DNA of 28,161 nt from JACVRW01 sp036519295 (GCA_036519295.1 DATDLN010000175.1:1-28161); one strand, 5' to 3'; shown: positions 1 to 8,516, numbered from the stretch's first letter. Numbers and translations: made by a program. Notes: a model not told the origin generated them from the sequence alone.

Positions 1-606
1 CTACGTGCTGGTCACCGAGCCGCTCACCCCCGCCCAGCGAGCCGCGCTCGGGTGGGAGAGGCGGCAGGGGGCGGCCGACTCCGGCAACCGCTTCCACTAC
101 TACCGCCTGACGCCGGACGACCGCATCCTCTGGGGCGGCTACGAGGCGATCTACCACTTCCGCAACGCCATGGCGCCCCGGCTCGAGGAACACCAGCCGA
201 CGTTCGAGCTCCTCGCCCGGAACTTCGCCGCGACGTTTCCGCAACTCGAGGCATCCGCTTCACGCACCGCTGGGCGGGCGCGATCGACACCTGCTCGCGC
301 TTCTGCGTCACGTTCGGCCGCGCGCTCGGCGGTCGGGCGGCGTACGCCGTCGGCTACACCGGACTGGGAGTCGGAGCCAGCCGCTTCGGGGCACGCGTCG
401 TGCTCGACCTCGTGCACGACCGCGACACCGAGCTGACCCGCCTCGGGCTGGTTAGGAGCCGCCCGATCCCCTTCCCACCCGAGCCGCTCCGATACGCCAC
501 CGTCCAGGCCACCCGCCGCGCGCTCGCCCGGGCAGACGAGCGCGGGGGTCGCCGGGCCCCCTGGCTGCAAGTGCTCGATCGCATTGGCGCCGGCTTCGAC
601 AGTTAG
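1..606 (+). pseudogene. FAD-dependent amine/amino-acid oxidoreductase (DAO family), 3' part, frame-broken
   Basis: The 5' end lies outside the window. The visible protein resembles the C-terminal part of DAO-family flavoenzymes of the gamma-glutamylputrescine oxidase (PuuB-like) type, which oxidise amines or amino acids. Visible stretches are YVLVTEPL, FHYYRLTPDDRILWGGYEAIYHF, then, in another frame, IRFTHRWAGAIDTCSRF and GYTGLGVGASRFGARVVLDL, the last being the usual C-terminal FAD-contact region. Reading runs in the frame of position 2 to about 250, then must move to the frame of position 253. Adding one G to the GG at 250-251 gives L-E-G-I-R-F and restores one protein ending at the TAG at 604-606. 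A permease gene starts 12 bases downstream, so an amine uptake and oxidation pair is plausible. Either a real pseudogene or a missed base in a G run; I favour the latter. Confidence 0.75.
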
Positions 607-618
607 CGTTTAACCCAG

Positions 619-2502
619 ATGGCCGAGTACCGACCCAAGGGACGCGGGCTCGAGCGGGTCCTGGGAACCGGAGCGCTCTTCTCGACGGCCTACGGCAACG
701 TCGGCTCGTCGATCTACTACGCGCTCGGCCTGGTCGCGATCTTCGCCCTCGGGATGACGCCGGTGGTGTTCGTGATCGCCGGCTTCATCTTCGCCTGCAC
801 CGCCGCCACGTACGCGGAGGCCACCACCATGTATCCGGAGGCCGGCGGCTCGTCGAGCTTCGCCCGCCGCGCCTTCAACGAGTTCTGGTCCTTCTTCGCG
901 GCCTGGGGCCAGATGCTGAACTACATCATCACGGTCGCCATCTCGGCGTTCTTCGTCCCGCACTACCTCGGGGTCTTCTGGGACCCGCTCGGAGAGTCGC
1001 CGGCCGACATCGTCGGCGGCATCATCGTGGTCGTTCTGCTGGGCGCCCTGAACGTCGTCGGCGTCAAGGAGTCGGCCGGCCTCAACGTCTTCCTGGCGCT
1101 CGCCGACTTCTTCACGCAGCTCGCGCTGGTCGTGCTCGGGATGGTGCTGGTGTTCTCGCCCGAGACGCTCGTGAACAACGTCGACTTCGGGGTCTCGCCG
1201 ACGATCACCGACTTCCTGATCGCCATCCCGGTAGGCATGGTCGCCTACACCGGCATCGAGACGATCTCGAACATGGCGGAGGAGGCCCGCGACTACGGCC
1301 GGACGATCCCTCGGGGCATCGGTGGCGTCGTCGTCGCGGTCTTCGCGATCTACGCCTTCCTGCCGTCGGTGGCGCTGTCGGCGATGCCGGTGCGCGACGG
1401 CGAGACGCTTCTCGCGCTCTCCAAGGAGGACGGGGGTTACGCTGACGACCCGATCCTGGGGGTCGTGGCGAACATGGACCTTGGCCCCCTGCAGGGCGCG
1501 GCCGAGATCTACGTCGGAATCCTCGCCGCCACGATCCTGTTCATAGCGACGAACGCCGGCATGATCGGCGTCTCGCGGCTCACCTACTCGATGGGGCAAT
1601 ACCGCCAGCTGCCCGAGGGGCTGCGGGCGCTGCATCCGAAGTTCCGCACGCCCTACGTGGCGATCATGGTCTTCGGCCTCGTGGCCTGCGTAACGATCCT
1701 GCCGGGGAAGGCGGACTTCCTGGGGACGATCTACGCCTTCGGGGCCATGCTGTCGTTCACGATCGCCCACCTGGCCGTGATCGCCCTTCGGATCAAGCAG
1801 CCGGACATGGAACGCCCCTATCGAGGGCCCGGCTCGATTCGCGTCCGGGGATACGCGCTGCCGCTGTTCGCCGTCGTGGGCGGGCTGGGCACGGGCATCG
1901 CCTGGATCGTGGTGACGGTGCTCAACCTCGAGACGCTCGTCGCGGGCGCGATCTGGCTGACGCTCGGAATCGGGACGTACGTGATCTTCCGCCGGCGCCA
2001 CGGCCTGTCGCTCACCAAGACCCACAAGGTCGTGATGCCGAAGCCGGTCGTCGAGCACGAGGTGGAGTACGAGTCCGTGCTCGTGGCGTTCGAGGACGGC
2101 CACTACTCGGCCGATGCGGTGGCCGTGGCGGTGCGACTCGCCGCCCGCCGGCGGCGGGGCATCCACGTACTCGTCATGATCACGGTGCCGCCGAACTCGC
2201 CGATCGACGCCGACATGCCCGACCAGGAGGCGCGTGCCGCCACGCTGATCGATTCGGCGCGGGTGCGCGGCGGCCGGCGGGTGACCGGCCACTGGGAGAA
2301 GGTGCGCCCGGGCGGGGGAGGGCGCCGCATCGTGGAGGAGGCAAAGGACATCCGCGCGCGCGCGATCGTGATGTCGCTCCCCCCGCGACGCGCCGGAGCG
2401 TCGCTCTTCGGCAAGACTCTGGAGACCGTCCTCGCCGACCGTCCCTGCCGCGTGATCATCGACTCGTCGCGGGGGGTCGACGGCCGACCCGACGGCCTCT
2501 GA
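619..2502 (+). CDS. APC-superfamily permease with C-terminal universal stress protein domain
   Basis: A 627-aa integral membrane protein. Residues about 15-460 form a set of roughly 12 hydrophobic segments of the amino acid-polyamine-organocation (APC) type. The first carries the small-residue break FSTAYGNVGSSIYYALG expected in helix 1; AEATTMYPEAGGSSSFARRAF is the typical loop after helix 2. Residues about 485-615 (from YESVLVAFEDG to RPCRVIIDSS) look like a UspA-fold cytosolic domain, including a GASLFGKTLETVL glycine motif near its end. The family moves amino acids, polyamines or, in the KimA branch, K+. The downstream paralogue and two TrkA proteins make regulated solute or K+ uptake worth considering; the substrate is not readable. 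No strong ribosome site precedes the ATG, which lies 12 bases after the upstream stop. Confidence 0.88.
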   Translation: MAEYRPKGRGLERVLGTGALFSTAYGNVGSSIYYALGLVAIFALGMTPVVFVIAGFIFACTAATYAEATTMYPEAGGSSSFARRAFNEFWSFFAAWGQMLNYIITVAISAFFVPHYLGVFWDPLGESPADIVGGIIVVVLLGALNVVGVKESAGLNVFLALADFFTQLALVVLGMVLVFSPETLVNNVDFGVSPTITDFLIAIPVGMVAYTGIETISNMAEEARDYGRTIPRGIGGVVVAVFAIYAFLPSVALSAMPVRDGETLLALSKEDGGYADDPILGVVANMDLGPLQGAAEIYVGILAATILFIATNAGMIGVSRLTYSMGQYRQLPEGLRALHPKFRTPYVAIMVFGLVACVTILPGKADFLGTIYAFGAMLSFTIAHLAVIALRIKQPDMERPYRGPGSIRVRGYALPLFAVVGGLGTGIAWIVVTVLNLETLVAGAIWLTLGIGTYVIFRRRHGLSLTKTHKVVMPKPVVEHEVEYESVLVAFEDGHYSADAVAVAVRLAARRRRGIHVLVMITVPPNSPIDADMPDQEARAATLIDSARVRGGRRVTGHWEKVRPGGGGRRIVEEAKDIRARAIVMSLPPRRAGASLFGKTLETVLADRPCRVIIDSSRGVDGRPDGL

Positions 2503-2530
2503 GGAGGCTGGCCGAGACTACGATACGACC

Positions 2531-2716
2531 GTGCAACGCGCGTACCTCGCGTCCACCCGAGCGCTCAGCGCGCTGCTCGTAGTGGTCGGCGTGGCGATGG
2601 TGGTGTCGGCGCTCGCGCGCGGCGGCGGGGCGCTGGCCCTAGGGGTGATCCTCGGGACGATGTTCGCCCTGCTCGGCGCCGGGCGGCTCTGGCTCGCTCG
2701 CGGCGGCCGCCGGTGA
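2531..2716 (+). CDS. Small two-helix membrane protein, unknown function
   Basis: A 61-aa protein starting at GTG 2531. It consists of two hydrophobic segments (ALSALLVVVGVAMVVSALA and ALALGVILGTMFALLGAGRL) separated by a short glycine-rich turn and closed by a basic tail (RGGRR), so it should sit in the membrane as a hairpin. Its stop overlaps the GTG start of the next permease (GTGA at 2713-2716), implying translational coupling with it. I recognise no family. It may be an accessory subunit or simply a small membrane protein carried in the permease operon. Confidence 0.6.
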   Translation: MQRAYLASTRALSALLVVVGVAMVVSALARGGGALALGVILGTMFALLGAGRLWLARGGRR

Positions 2717-4716
2717 ACGACGCCGGCGGCGAACGGCGCGCGCCGGTGGCAAGCCGCGCGCGTTCACAGATCAGGCGTGGCTCGGAGCGGGCCGAGGCGC
2801 GCGTGGCCCGCGGTCTTGGCGAGCCGGCTCTGTTCGCGATCATGCTCAGCGCGGTCGTCTCGGCGATCTTCTTCACGCTGGGCGTGGTGGCGGGGGACGC
2901 GCTCGGGCTCACACCGGTCGTCTACCTGTTCGCCGGGCTGTTCCTGGTGGTCACGATCGCCACCTACGTCGAGGGAAGCTCGCTGCACATCGAGCGCGGA
3001 GGCGCCTCAAGCTTCGCCCGCTACGCCTTCGACGAGTTCTGGAGCTTCGTCGCGGGTTGGGCGATCCTGCTCGACTACCTGATCGTGATGGCGGCCGCCG
3101 CCGTCGCCGTCACGGACTACCTGGCGGTCTTCTGGGGCGAGCTCGACGAGGGGGTGCTCGAGATCGCCATCGCCGGGCTCACGCTGGCCTATGTGGGCGC
3201 CCAGAACGTGCGCGGCCTCACCATCGCGCGGCGCGGCGTGGTGCTCAGGGTGTCGCTCCTCAGCATCGCTCTGCTCCTGGTCGTCGCGGGGATCGCGTTC
3301 GCCCAGTTCTTCGACGCGGGGGCGATCGTCGACTCCGTCGACCTCGGAAAGACTCCGAAGTGGGAGGACGCGATCTTCGCCGCCGTCGTGGCCACCGTCG
3401 CGCTGATGGGGGTCGAGGCCGCCTCGGGGCTGGCCGGCGAAGTGCGCGTCGGCAGACGCGGCTTGCGCCGCGTGGTGATCGCGAGCGCCTCGGTCGCCCT
3501 TGTGCTGTTCGTGGCCGTCTCAGCCGCGGGGCTGATGGCGCAGCCGGTGGAGAACGGCCAGACGGCACTCGGCGGGCGCTTCATCGGGGCTCCGGTGCTC
3601 GGCATCGTCGCGGCCTACGATCCGAACTGGCTGATGGACGTGGCCCGCTATGTAGTGGGCACGGTGGCCGTCGCCATGCTGATAGTGGCGATGAACGGCC
3701 AGATGCTGGGACTCGCCCGGCTCGCGTACTCGCTGGCGACGAACCGCCAGATCCCGAGCGCCGCCGGGCGGCTGCACGGAAGCCGCGGCACGCCCTACGT
3801 CGCGATCTCGATCGCCGCCGTGCTCGCCTTCGCGCTGGCGATCCCCCACGACCTCGAGTTCCTCGCCGGCGTGTTCGCCTTCGGCGCGATGATCAGCTTC
3901 GCGATGGCCCACCTCTCGGTCATCGTGCTCCGCTTCCGCGAGGCGGGCCGGCCGAGCGCCTTCCGCGTCCCGCTCTCGATCTCCGCCGGCAAGGGCAGCA
4001 TCCCGCTGCCGGCGGCGCTCGGCGCGGCGTTCGCGATCGCCGCCTGGATCAGCGTCGTGACGCTCCACGAGGGCGCGCGCGTGATCGGCGGCGCCTGGAT
4101 GGTGTTCGGCGTCGCCCTCTACGTGATCTACCGCCGCGGCCAGGGCAAGTCGCTCACCCAGCGCTTCACGATCCCGGCCGAGGCGCTCCAGGAGACGTCG
4201 CAGGCGGAGTACGGCAGCATCCTCGTCCCTGTCCTTGGCACACCGCTGGACGACGACATCGTCGGTACCGCCGGCCGCCTGGCGGCCGACGAGGACGAGG
4301 AGGGCGACGGCGCGGTCCTGGAGGCGCTCTATGTCTTCGAGATCCCGATGTCGCTTCCGATCGACGCTCGCGTGCCCGAGGAGCGGGTGCAGGAGGCCAA
4401 GCGCGTGCTGGCTCGGGCCAAGGAGGTGGGCGAGGAGTACGAGGGCGTGGAGGTCGCGACAGCCATGGTTCGGGGACGGACCGCCGGCCAGGCGATCGTG
4501 GCCGAGGCGCGCCGGCGCGGGGTGGAGGCGATAGTCCTCGCCGCGGAGGAGCCCAGCCGCGTACGGGGCGGGGCGATCCTAGGCGGGCGCGGACGCATAC
4601 GCGACCGCTTCGTGGGGGAGACCACCCGCTACGTCGTCGAGAAGGCGCACTGCCGGGTGATCCTCACCGCACCGCCGGCCGGCCAGGAGGACACCCGCGA
4701 GGGCGTCCTGCCCTGA
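2713..4716 (+). CDS. Second APC-superfamily permease with C-terminal universal stress protein domain
   Basis: A 667-aa paralogue of the permease at 619, with a longer basic N-terminus (about 35 residues). It shares the loop EGSSLHIERGGASSFARYAFDEFWSF with the first copy (PEAGGSSSFARRAFNEFWSF), the same order of membrane segments, and a C-terminal Usp-like domain (about 495-650, from YGSILVPVLG to CRVILTAPP). Helix 1 is less typical: residues 37-56 read EPALFAIMLSAVVSAIFFTL and lack the glycine-rich break of the first copy, so the two may differ in substrate or one may be regulatory. The GTG start overlaps the upstream stop by four bases. Two TrkA/RCK genes follow. Function as a transporter is well supported; substrate unknown. 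Confidence 0.86.
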   Translation: MNDAGGERRAPVASRARSQIRRGSERAEARVARGLGEPALFAIMLSAVVSAIFFTLGVVAGDALGLTPVVYLFAGLFLVVTIATYVEGSSLHIERGGASSFARYAFDEFWSFVAGWAILLDYLIVMAAAAVAVTDYLAVFWGELDEGVLEIAIAGLTLAYVGAQNVRGLTIARRGVVLRVSLLSIALLLVVAGIAFAQFFDAGAIVDSVDLGKTPKWEDAIFAAVVATVALMGVEAASGLAGEVRVGRRGLRRVVIASASVALVLFVAVSAAGLMAQPVENGQTALGGRFIGAPVLGIVAAYDPNWLMDVARYVVGTVAVAMLIVAMNGQMLGLARLAYSLATNRQIPSAAGRLHGSRGTPYVAISIAAVLAFALAIPHDLEFLAGVFAFGAMISFAMAHLSVIVLRFREAGRPSAFRVPLSISAGKGSIPLPAALGAAFAIAAWISVVTLHEGARVIGGAWMVFGVALYVIYRRGQGKSLTQRFTIPAEALQETSQAEYGSILVPVLGTPLDDDIVGTAGRLAADEDEEGDGAVLEALYVFEIPMSLPIDARVPEERVQEAKRVLARAKEVGEEYEGVEVATAMVRGRTAGQAIVAEARRRGVEAIVLAAEEPSRVRGGAILGGRGRIRDRFVGETTRYVVEKAHCRVILTAPPAGQEDTREGVLP

Positions 4717-4787
4717 TCTGGGCGCATCCGCGCCGGGTCGCTCGCGCAACAGGAACTTCACGAGCGCACATGTAGAGTGAAGCTCGA

Positions 4788-5234
4788 ATGTTTGTATTGA
4801 TTGTCGGTTGCGGGCGCGTGGGCTCAGCGATCGCCAACTCGATGCTTGGCGAGGGGCACGAAGTCTCGGTCCTCGACGAGGACCCCGAGGCCATCGCGCT
4901 GCTCGATCGCGGGCAGTCCGAGAGCTGGGAGGAGCGCGGCGGGCGGTACACGGTCGGCACGGCGCTCGAGCTCGATGCGCTGCTCGCCGCGGGCATCGAG
5001 GAGGCCGACGCATTCGTGGCCTCCACCGACGGCGACAACACGAATCTGGTCATAGCGCAGATAGCCAGGCGCCGGTTCGACGTAGATCGCGTGGTCGTGC
5101 GGGTGCTCGATCCCGCCCGGGCGCGCTGGTATGCGGAGCAGGGCCTGCAGACCGTCTGTCCAACCCAGACGGCGATCGAGCTGCTCGAGGCGGCGGTGCG
5201 CGGGCAGATCCGCTTCGAGGGAGTCTCGGGGTAG
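4788..5234 (+). CDS. TrkA-N (RCK N-terminal) domain protein, short form
   Basis: A 148-aa soluble protein made of one Rossmann-type RCK N-domain. The dinucleotide motif is MFVLIVGCGRVGSAIANSML (GxGxxG), followed by the acidic end of strand 2 (VSVLDEDPEA) and the typical FVASTDGDNTNLVIAQIA segment. These domains bind NAD(H) or ATP and gate K+ channels and transporters. The C-terminal RCK_C ligand domain is absent; the protein stops after about residue 148. It precedes a full-length partner at 5405, like the CeoB/CeoC pairs of actinobacteria, where two TrkA proteins lie beside an APC-like permease. A TAGAGT hexamer at 4773-4778 could be a -10 element, but this is weak. Confidence 0.88.
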   Translation: MFVLIVGCGRVGSAIANSMLGEGHEVSVLDEDPEAIALLDRGQSESWEERGGRYTVGTALELDALLAAGIEEADAFVASTDGDNTNLVIAQIARRRFDVDRVVVRVLDPARARWYAEQGLQTVCPTQTAIELLEAAVRGQIRFEGVSG

Positions 5235-5404
5235 TAGATGACCCCTCCACGACCCCCGCATTCCCGGATGACGCTGCAAACCTTCGCTGAACCTGCGTCC
5301 TCGGGCTCGTCCATGGCTTCCGGCATGGGCTTCGCCCTGCCTCCTTGGTCAGCTCGGCTGTCGCGGCCCCGGGAGCACGCGGGCCAGGGAGGAATCATCT
5401 AGCC
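5235..5404. other. Gap between the two trkA genes
   Basis: 170 bases without a convincing gene. I see the ribosome binding site of the second trkA at its right end, no clear terminator and no strong promoter. The spacing is unusual for a pair that is normally tightly linked, so an internal promoter is possible. Confidence 0.4.
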
Positions 5405-6079
5405 ATGTACGTCCTCATCGTCGGTGCCGGGAAGGTGGGTTGGAACCTGGCCCGTGAGCTGATCAACAAGCGCAACGAGGTCACCGTGATCGAGTCCGAC
5501 CAGGCTCGCTATGCGGTGGTCGAGGAAGAGCTCGAGCACAGCGCCCAATACGGCGACGGCTCCGAGCTGTGGGTACTCGAGCGGGGCGGGATCGAGCGCG
5601 CGGACCTGGTCGTTGCCGTCACCGGGGACGACGAGGACAACATCCTGATCTCGCAGGTCGCGCGCGAGAAGTACGGCGTGCCGCGGATCGTCGCCCGCTG
5701 CAACAACCCGCGCAACCTCCAGCACTTCGAGCTTCTCGGTGTGAAGCCCGTCATCTCCGCCACCGACCTGATCCTCCGCCTGATCGAGCACGAGGTGCCG
5801 AAGTACGGGCTGGTGCACCTGCTCGATCTCCCCGAGGAGCGGCTCGAGATCATCGAGCTCGAGGTGGCGGAGGGCTCCGAGGCCGCCGGCAGGGCGGTCA
5901 AGGACCTGGGCCTGCCCGACGGCTCGCTCGTGATCTCGATCCTGCGCGACGGAGGCGGCTTCGTCCCGGCCGGCGACTCGGTCGTCAAGGCGGGCGACGA
6001 AGTTCTGCTCGTGCTCGACGTGGGCATCGAGCCGCGGGTGACCGAACGCTTCACCAACCGATCGGGTGCCGCCGCCTAG
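5405..6079 (+). CDS. TrkA family K+ uptake regulator (RCK_N + RCK_C)
   Basis: A 224-aa protein. Residues 1-130 are the RCK N-domain (MYVLIVGAGKVGWNLARELI, GxGxxG, with E30 ending strand 2 in TVIESD; then VVAVTGDDEDNILISQVA). Residues about 145-215 are an RCK_C domain (LEIIELEVAEGSEAAGRAVKDL ... GDEVLLVLD), which in the family binds a small ligand and sets dimer state. The ATG at 5405 is chosen because it begins directly at the nucleotide-binding fold and follows a GGGAGGA Shine-Dalgarno at about 5389; an in-frame start 60 bases upstream would add an unrelated tail. It is expected to work with the short TrkA protein upstream and with a K+ or cation transporter. No TrkH/KtrB-type channel gene is present in the window. 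Confidence 0.9.
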   Translation: MYVLIVGAGKVGWNLARELINKRNEVTVIESDQARYAVVEEELEHSAQYGDGSELWVLERGGIERADLVVAVTGDDEDNILISQVAREKYGVPRIVARCNNPRNLQHFELLGVKPVISATDLILRLIEHEVPKYGLVHLLDLPEERLEIIELEVAEGSEAAGRAVKDLGLPDGSLVISILRDGGGFVPAGDSVVKAGDEVLLVLDVGIEPRVTERFTNRSGAAA

Positions 6080-6094
6080 GCGGAGGAGGCGCAC

Positions 6095-7324
6095 GTGGCC
6101 CGCCGCAAGGTCGACTACCTACTGATCGGCGGCGGTCTCGCCGCGGGGAACTGCGCCCGCTGGCTGCGCGAGGAGGGCGCCGCCGGTTCCGTGCTGCTGG
6201 TGGGCCGTGAGCCCGATCCGCCCTACAACCGTCCGCCCCTCTCCAAGGGCTACCTCCAGGGCAAGGAGTCGCGCGACGAGGTGATCTTCCGCCCGGACGA
6301 CTGGTGGCATGAGCAGGAGATCGAGCTCATGATCCGCACCAGCGTGATGAAGCTCGATCCGGGCGAGCGCGTGGTGACCCTGTCGACCAAGGACGAGGTG
6401 GAGTTCGACAAGGCGCTTGTCGCGACGGGAGCGAACGTGCGCCGGCTGCGGGTTGACGGCTGCGAGCTCGACGGCATCCACTACCTGCGCGCGTTCGCGA
6501 ACTCTGACTCGATCCGCGCGGAGGCCGATCGGTCCGAGCGCGTGGTGCTGATCGGTGGCAGTTACATCGGCACGGAGGTTGCGGCCTCACTCACGTGGGC
6601 GCACGGTGTGAAGTGCTCGATCGTGATGCTCGAGAACGTCACGCTCGAGGGCTTCTACGGCGCCGAGGTGGGCGGATTTTTCCAGGGCGTGCTCGAGGAC
6701 CACGGCGTCGACGTGTACGGCGGGCAGGAGCTCGAGCGCTTCGAGGGCTCGGATGGGCGTGTACGCAAGGTCGTCACCAAGAGTGGGCTCGAGCTCGAGT
6801 GCGACGCCGTCGTGATCGGCGTGGGCGTCGTGCCCGACACGACGCTCGCGGCGCACGCCGGGCTCGACCTGGGGGAGGCCGGCGGCGTCAAGTGCTCGGG
6901 CGGGCTCGAGACCTCCGTTCCAGGGATCTTCGCGGCCGGCGACATCTGCGAGTACGACAGCCCGATCCACGGGCGCCCGATGCGGATCGAGCACTGGGAC
7001 GTGGCCTTCAACCAGGGCAAGACCGCCGCGCTCAACATGCTCGGGCGGGGTGTGGAGCACGATGTGGTGCCCTACTTCTTCTCCGACCTGGCCGACTGGA
7101 GCTGGATGGAGTACGTGGGACCCGGCTCGGGCGATACGGTCATACGTGGCTCGCTAGAGGACGGCGACTTCACCGCCTTCTACGTCGACGACGGCCGGGT
7201 GACGGCCGCGTTGACCGTGGGTCGCTCGGACGACCTCGAGCATGCCCGCCGCTTCATCGTGGAGCGCACCACGCTCGACGCGCGCGCGCTGGCGGACGAG
7301 GGAACGGACCTGGCCTCGCTCTAG
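6095..7324 (+). CDS. FAD/NAD(P)-dependent oxidoreductase, ferredoxin-reductase (BphA4/AIF) type
   Basis: A 409-aa two-dinucleotide-binding-domain flavoprotein. The FAD motif is at residues 8-20 (LLIGGGLAAGNCA), the isoalloxazine-side motif at 46-54 (RPPLSKGYL), the NAD(P)H motif at 150-166 (VVLIGGSYIGTEVAASL), the second FAD motif at 277-286 (GIFAAGDICE), and the conserved RIEHWDVAFNQG at 297-308. These are hallmarks of reductases that pass electrons from NAD(P)H to a ferredoxin or rubredoxin serving an oxygenase. GTG 6095 is supported by a strong GGAGGAGG site just upstream. It begins 15 bases after trkA and is followed after 12 bases by an oxygenase-like gene, so it is in the same operon and may supply electrons to that protein. 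No ferredoxin gene is visible nearby. Confidence 0.88.
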   Translation: MARRKVDYLLIGGGLAAGNCARWLREEGAAGSVLLVGREPDPPYNRPPLSKGYLQGKESRDEVIFRPDDWWHEQEIELMIRTSVMKLDPGERVVTLSTKDEVEFDKALVATGANVRRLRVDGCELDGIHYLRAFANSDSIRAEADRSERVVLIGGSYIGTEVAASLTWAHGVKCSIVMLENVTLEGFYGAEVGGFFQGVLEDHGVDVYGGQELERFEGSDGRVRKVVTKSGLELECDAVVIGVGVVPDTTLAAHAGLDLGEAGGVKCSGGLETSVPGIFAAGDICEYDSPIHGRPMRIEHWDVAFNQGKTAALNMLGRGVEHDVVPYFFSDLADWSWMEYVGPGSGDTVIRGSLEDGDFTAFYVDDGRVTAALTVGRSDDLEHARRFIVERTTLDARALADEGTDLASL

Positions 7325-7336
7325 CCGGGAGCGGCT

Positions 7337-8149
7337 GTGGCCGGCTACTTCGACAACGACTCGGTGCTGCGCCGCGTGCACCGCGAGCGCGCGCTCGCCC
7401 TCGCCGGGCCCCGGGCACTCCTGATGCAGGCGGCGCACCCGCTGGCGGTGTCCGGGCTGCTCGCCCACTCCACGGCGATCGAGGAGCCCTACGACCGGCT
7501 GGCGCGCACGGCCGAGGTGCTGAGCGCGATCGGGTTCGGGGAGCGCGAGCAGGCGAATCGGGTCTGCCGCCGGGTGCGTGCGATGCACCGGCGCGTGACG
7601 GGGACGCTGCGCGAGCCCGTGGGCCCTTATCCCGCCGGCACGCAGTACCGAGCCGACGACCCCGAGCTGCTGCTCTGGGTCCTGTTCACGCTCGTGGACT
7701 CGGGACTCGTGGTGTACCGCACCTACGTCGGCTCGCTCTCGCGCGAAGACGAGGCCCGCTACTGGGACGACTACAAGCGCGTCGGCCGCCTCTTCGGCCT
7801 CCGCGTGCGCGACATGCCTCGCACGATCGCCGACCTCGACGACTACCGCCGCGAGATGCTGGACGGCGACCACCTCCACGTGACCGACTGGGCCCGCGAG
7901 CGCGCCCGCTCAATCGTCCTCGAACCGCCGGTGCCGTGGACGGCTCAACCACTCGTCGAGACGATCAACTTCATCACGATCACCCTCCTGCCCGACCGCA
8001 TCCGCGCCGACTACGGATTCGCGCCGCTGCCGCCGGCGTTCATCCGCAAAGCCCTGGTGAGGGCGGGCGGGGAGTACGTGAAGCGAGCCGTGGTGCCCTT
8101 CCTGCCGGATCGGCTGCGGCTGGTACCGGCGGCGCGGGCGGCGGCGTAG
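7337..8149 (+). CDS. DUF2236 (oxygenase MpaB/latex-clearing-like) family protein
   Basis: A 270-aa protein of the DUF2236/MpaB family, related to heme-containing oxygenases such as latex-clearing protein and fungal MpaB. Recognisable stretches are the N-terminal LLMQAAHPLAVSGLLAHS, the central LLLWVLFTLVDSGLVVYRTYV and YWDDYKRVGRLFGL, and the later TITLLPDRIRADYGF. The His in QAAHPLAV and conserved Arg residues are candidates for cofactor contact, known only by family analogy. Start is GTG 7337, 12 bases after the flavoprotein stop. Pairing with a ferredoxin-reductase-like gene fits an oxygenase that needs an electron donor. It is convergent with the HNH gene remnant, with only six bases between the stop codons. 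Substrate unknown. Confidence 0.82.
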   Translation: MAGYFDNDSVLRRVHRERALALAGPRALLMQAAHPLAVSGLLAHSTAIEEPYDRLARTAEVLSAIGFGEREQANRVCRRVRAMHRRVTGTLREPVGPYPAGTQYRADDPELLLWVLFTLVDSGLVVYRTYVGSLSREDEARYWDDYKRVGRLFGLRVRDMPRTIADLDDYRREMLDGDHLHVTDWARERARSIVLEPPVPWTAQPLVETINFITITLLPDRIRADYGFAPLPPAFIRKALVRAGGEYVKRAVVPFLPDRLRLVPAARAAA

Positions 8150-8155
8150 GAGGGT

Positions 8156-8509
8156 CTATGCCGCTCGGTCGCGCAGGTGGCCGTTTCTGCCGCCGAAGTT
8201 CGGCGTCTGGCTATGGCAGTTGGGACATAGAAGAGCCAGATTCTCGAGCCGGTTGTCGTACGGGTCACCGTTCACGTGGTGGAGGGTGACGCGAAGCGGT
8301 TGGCCACGCCACTCGTCCAGACCGCATTGCTCGCAACGCTCCTCCTTGAGGCCCGCTTTCAGGAGGCGCGCGCGCAGATGCCCGCGATTTCGAGGACGGC
8401 CCGCGACGAGCAGCTTCTCGATGGGTGTGAACGGGGCCCGCGTCTCGAGCGCTCCGCGCCTTCTTGCGTCGTGCCATGCCGCAGTCGAGAACCCGAATTC
8501 CTTCTGGCA
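8156..8509 (-). pseudogene. HNH endonuclease gene, 3' part (catalytic domain), cut off by IS21 insertion
   Basis: The downstream part of an HNH nuclease gene on the minus strand. From 8503 it reads KEFGFSTAAWHDARRRGALE and then the catalytic domain CEQCG ... VTLHHVNGDPYDNRLENL ... LLCPNCHSQT, a beta-beta-alpha-metal HNH fold with two Cys-x2-Cys pairs for zinc. The stop is at 8156-8158. Upstream it runs straight into the left end of the IS21 element; the open frame that continues into the element is an artefact of the insertion. The first half lies at 11274-11642. Joined after removing the element and one copy of CTGGCA, the frame is unbroken (E-C-Q | K-E-F-G-F) and gives 238 aa. The intact protein would be a DNA-binding nuclease. 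Confidence 0.9.
8504..8509. repeat. Target-site duplication of the IS21 element, left copy (CTGGCA)
   Basis: CTGGCA here is repeated at 11274-11279 at the other end of the element. The following T is also shared, so the match can be read as seven bases. Deleting the element plus one copy restores the HNH reading frame, which confirms the duplication. Confidence 0.9.
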
Positions 8510-8516
8510 TGACGGC

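Noticed and set aside
610..2292. Long minus-strand open frame of 560 codons opposite the first permease
   Set aside because: Arg/His/Asp-rich composition with no domain, exactly antisense to a clear membrane protein; a high-GC shadow.
3057..4775. Long plus-strand open frame of 572 codons overlapping the second permease
   Set aside because: Low-complexity Arg/Gly/Ala protein in a shifted frame of a recognised gene.
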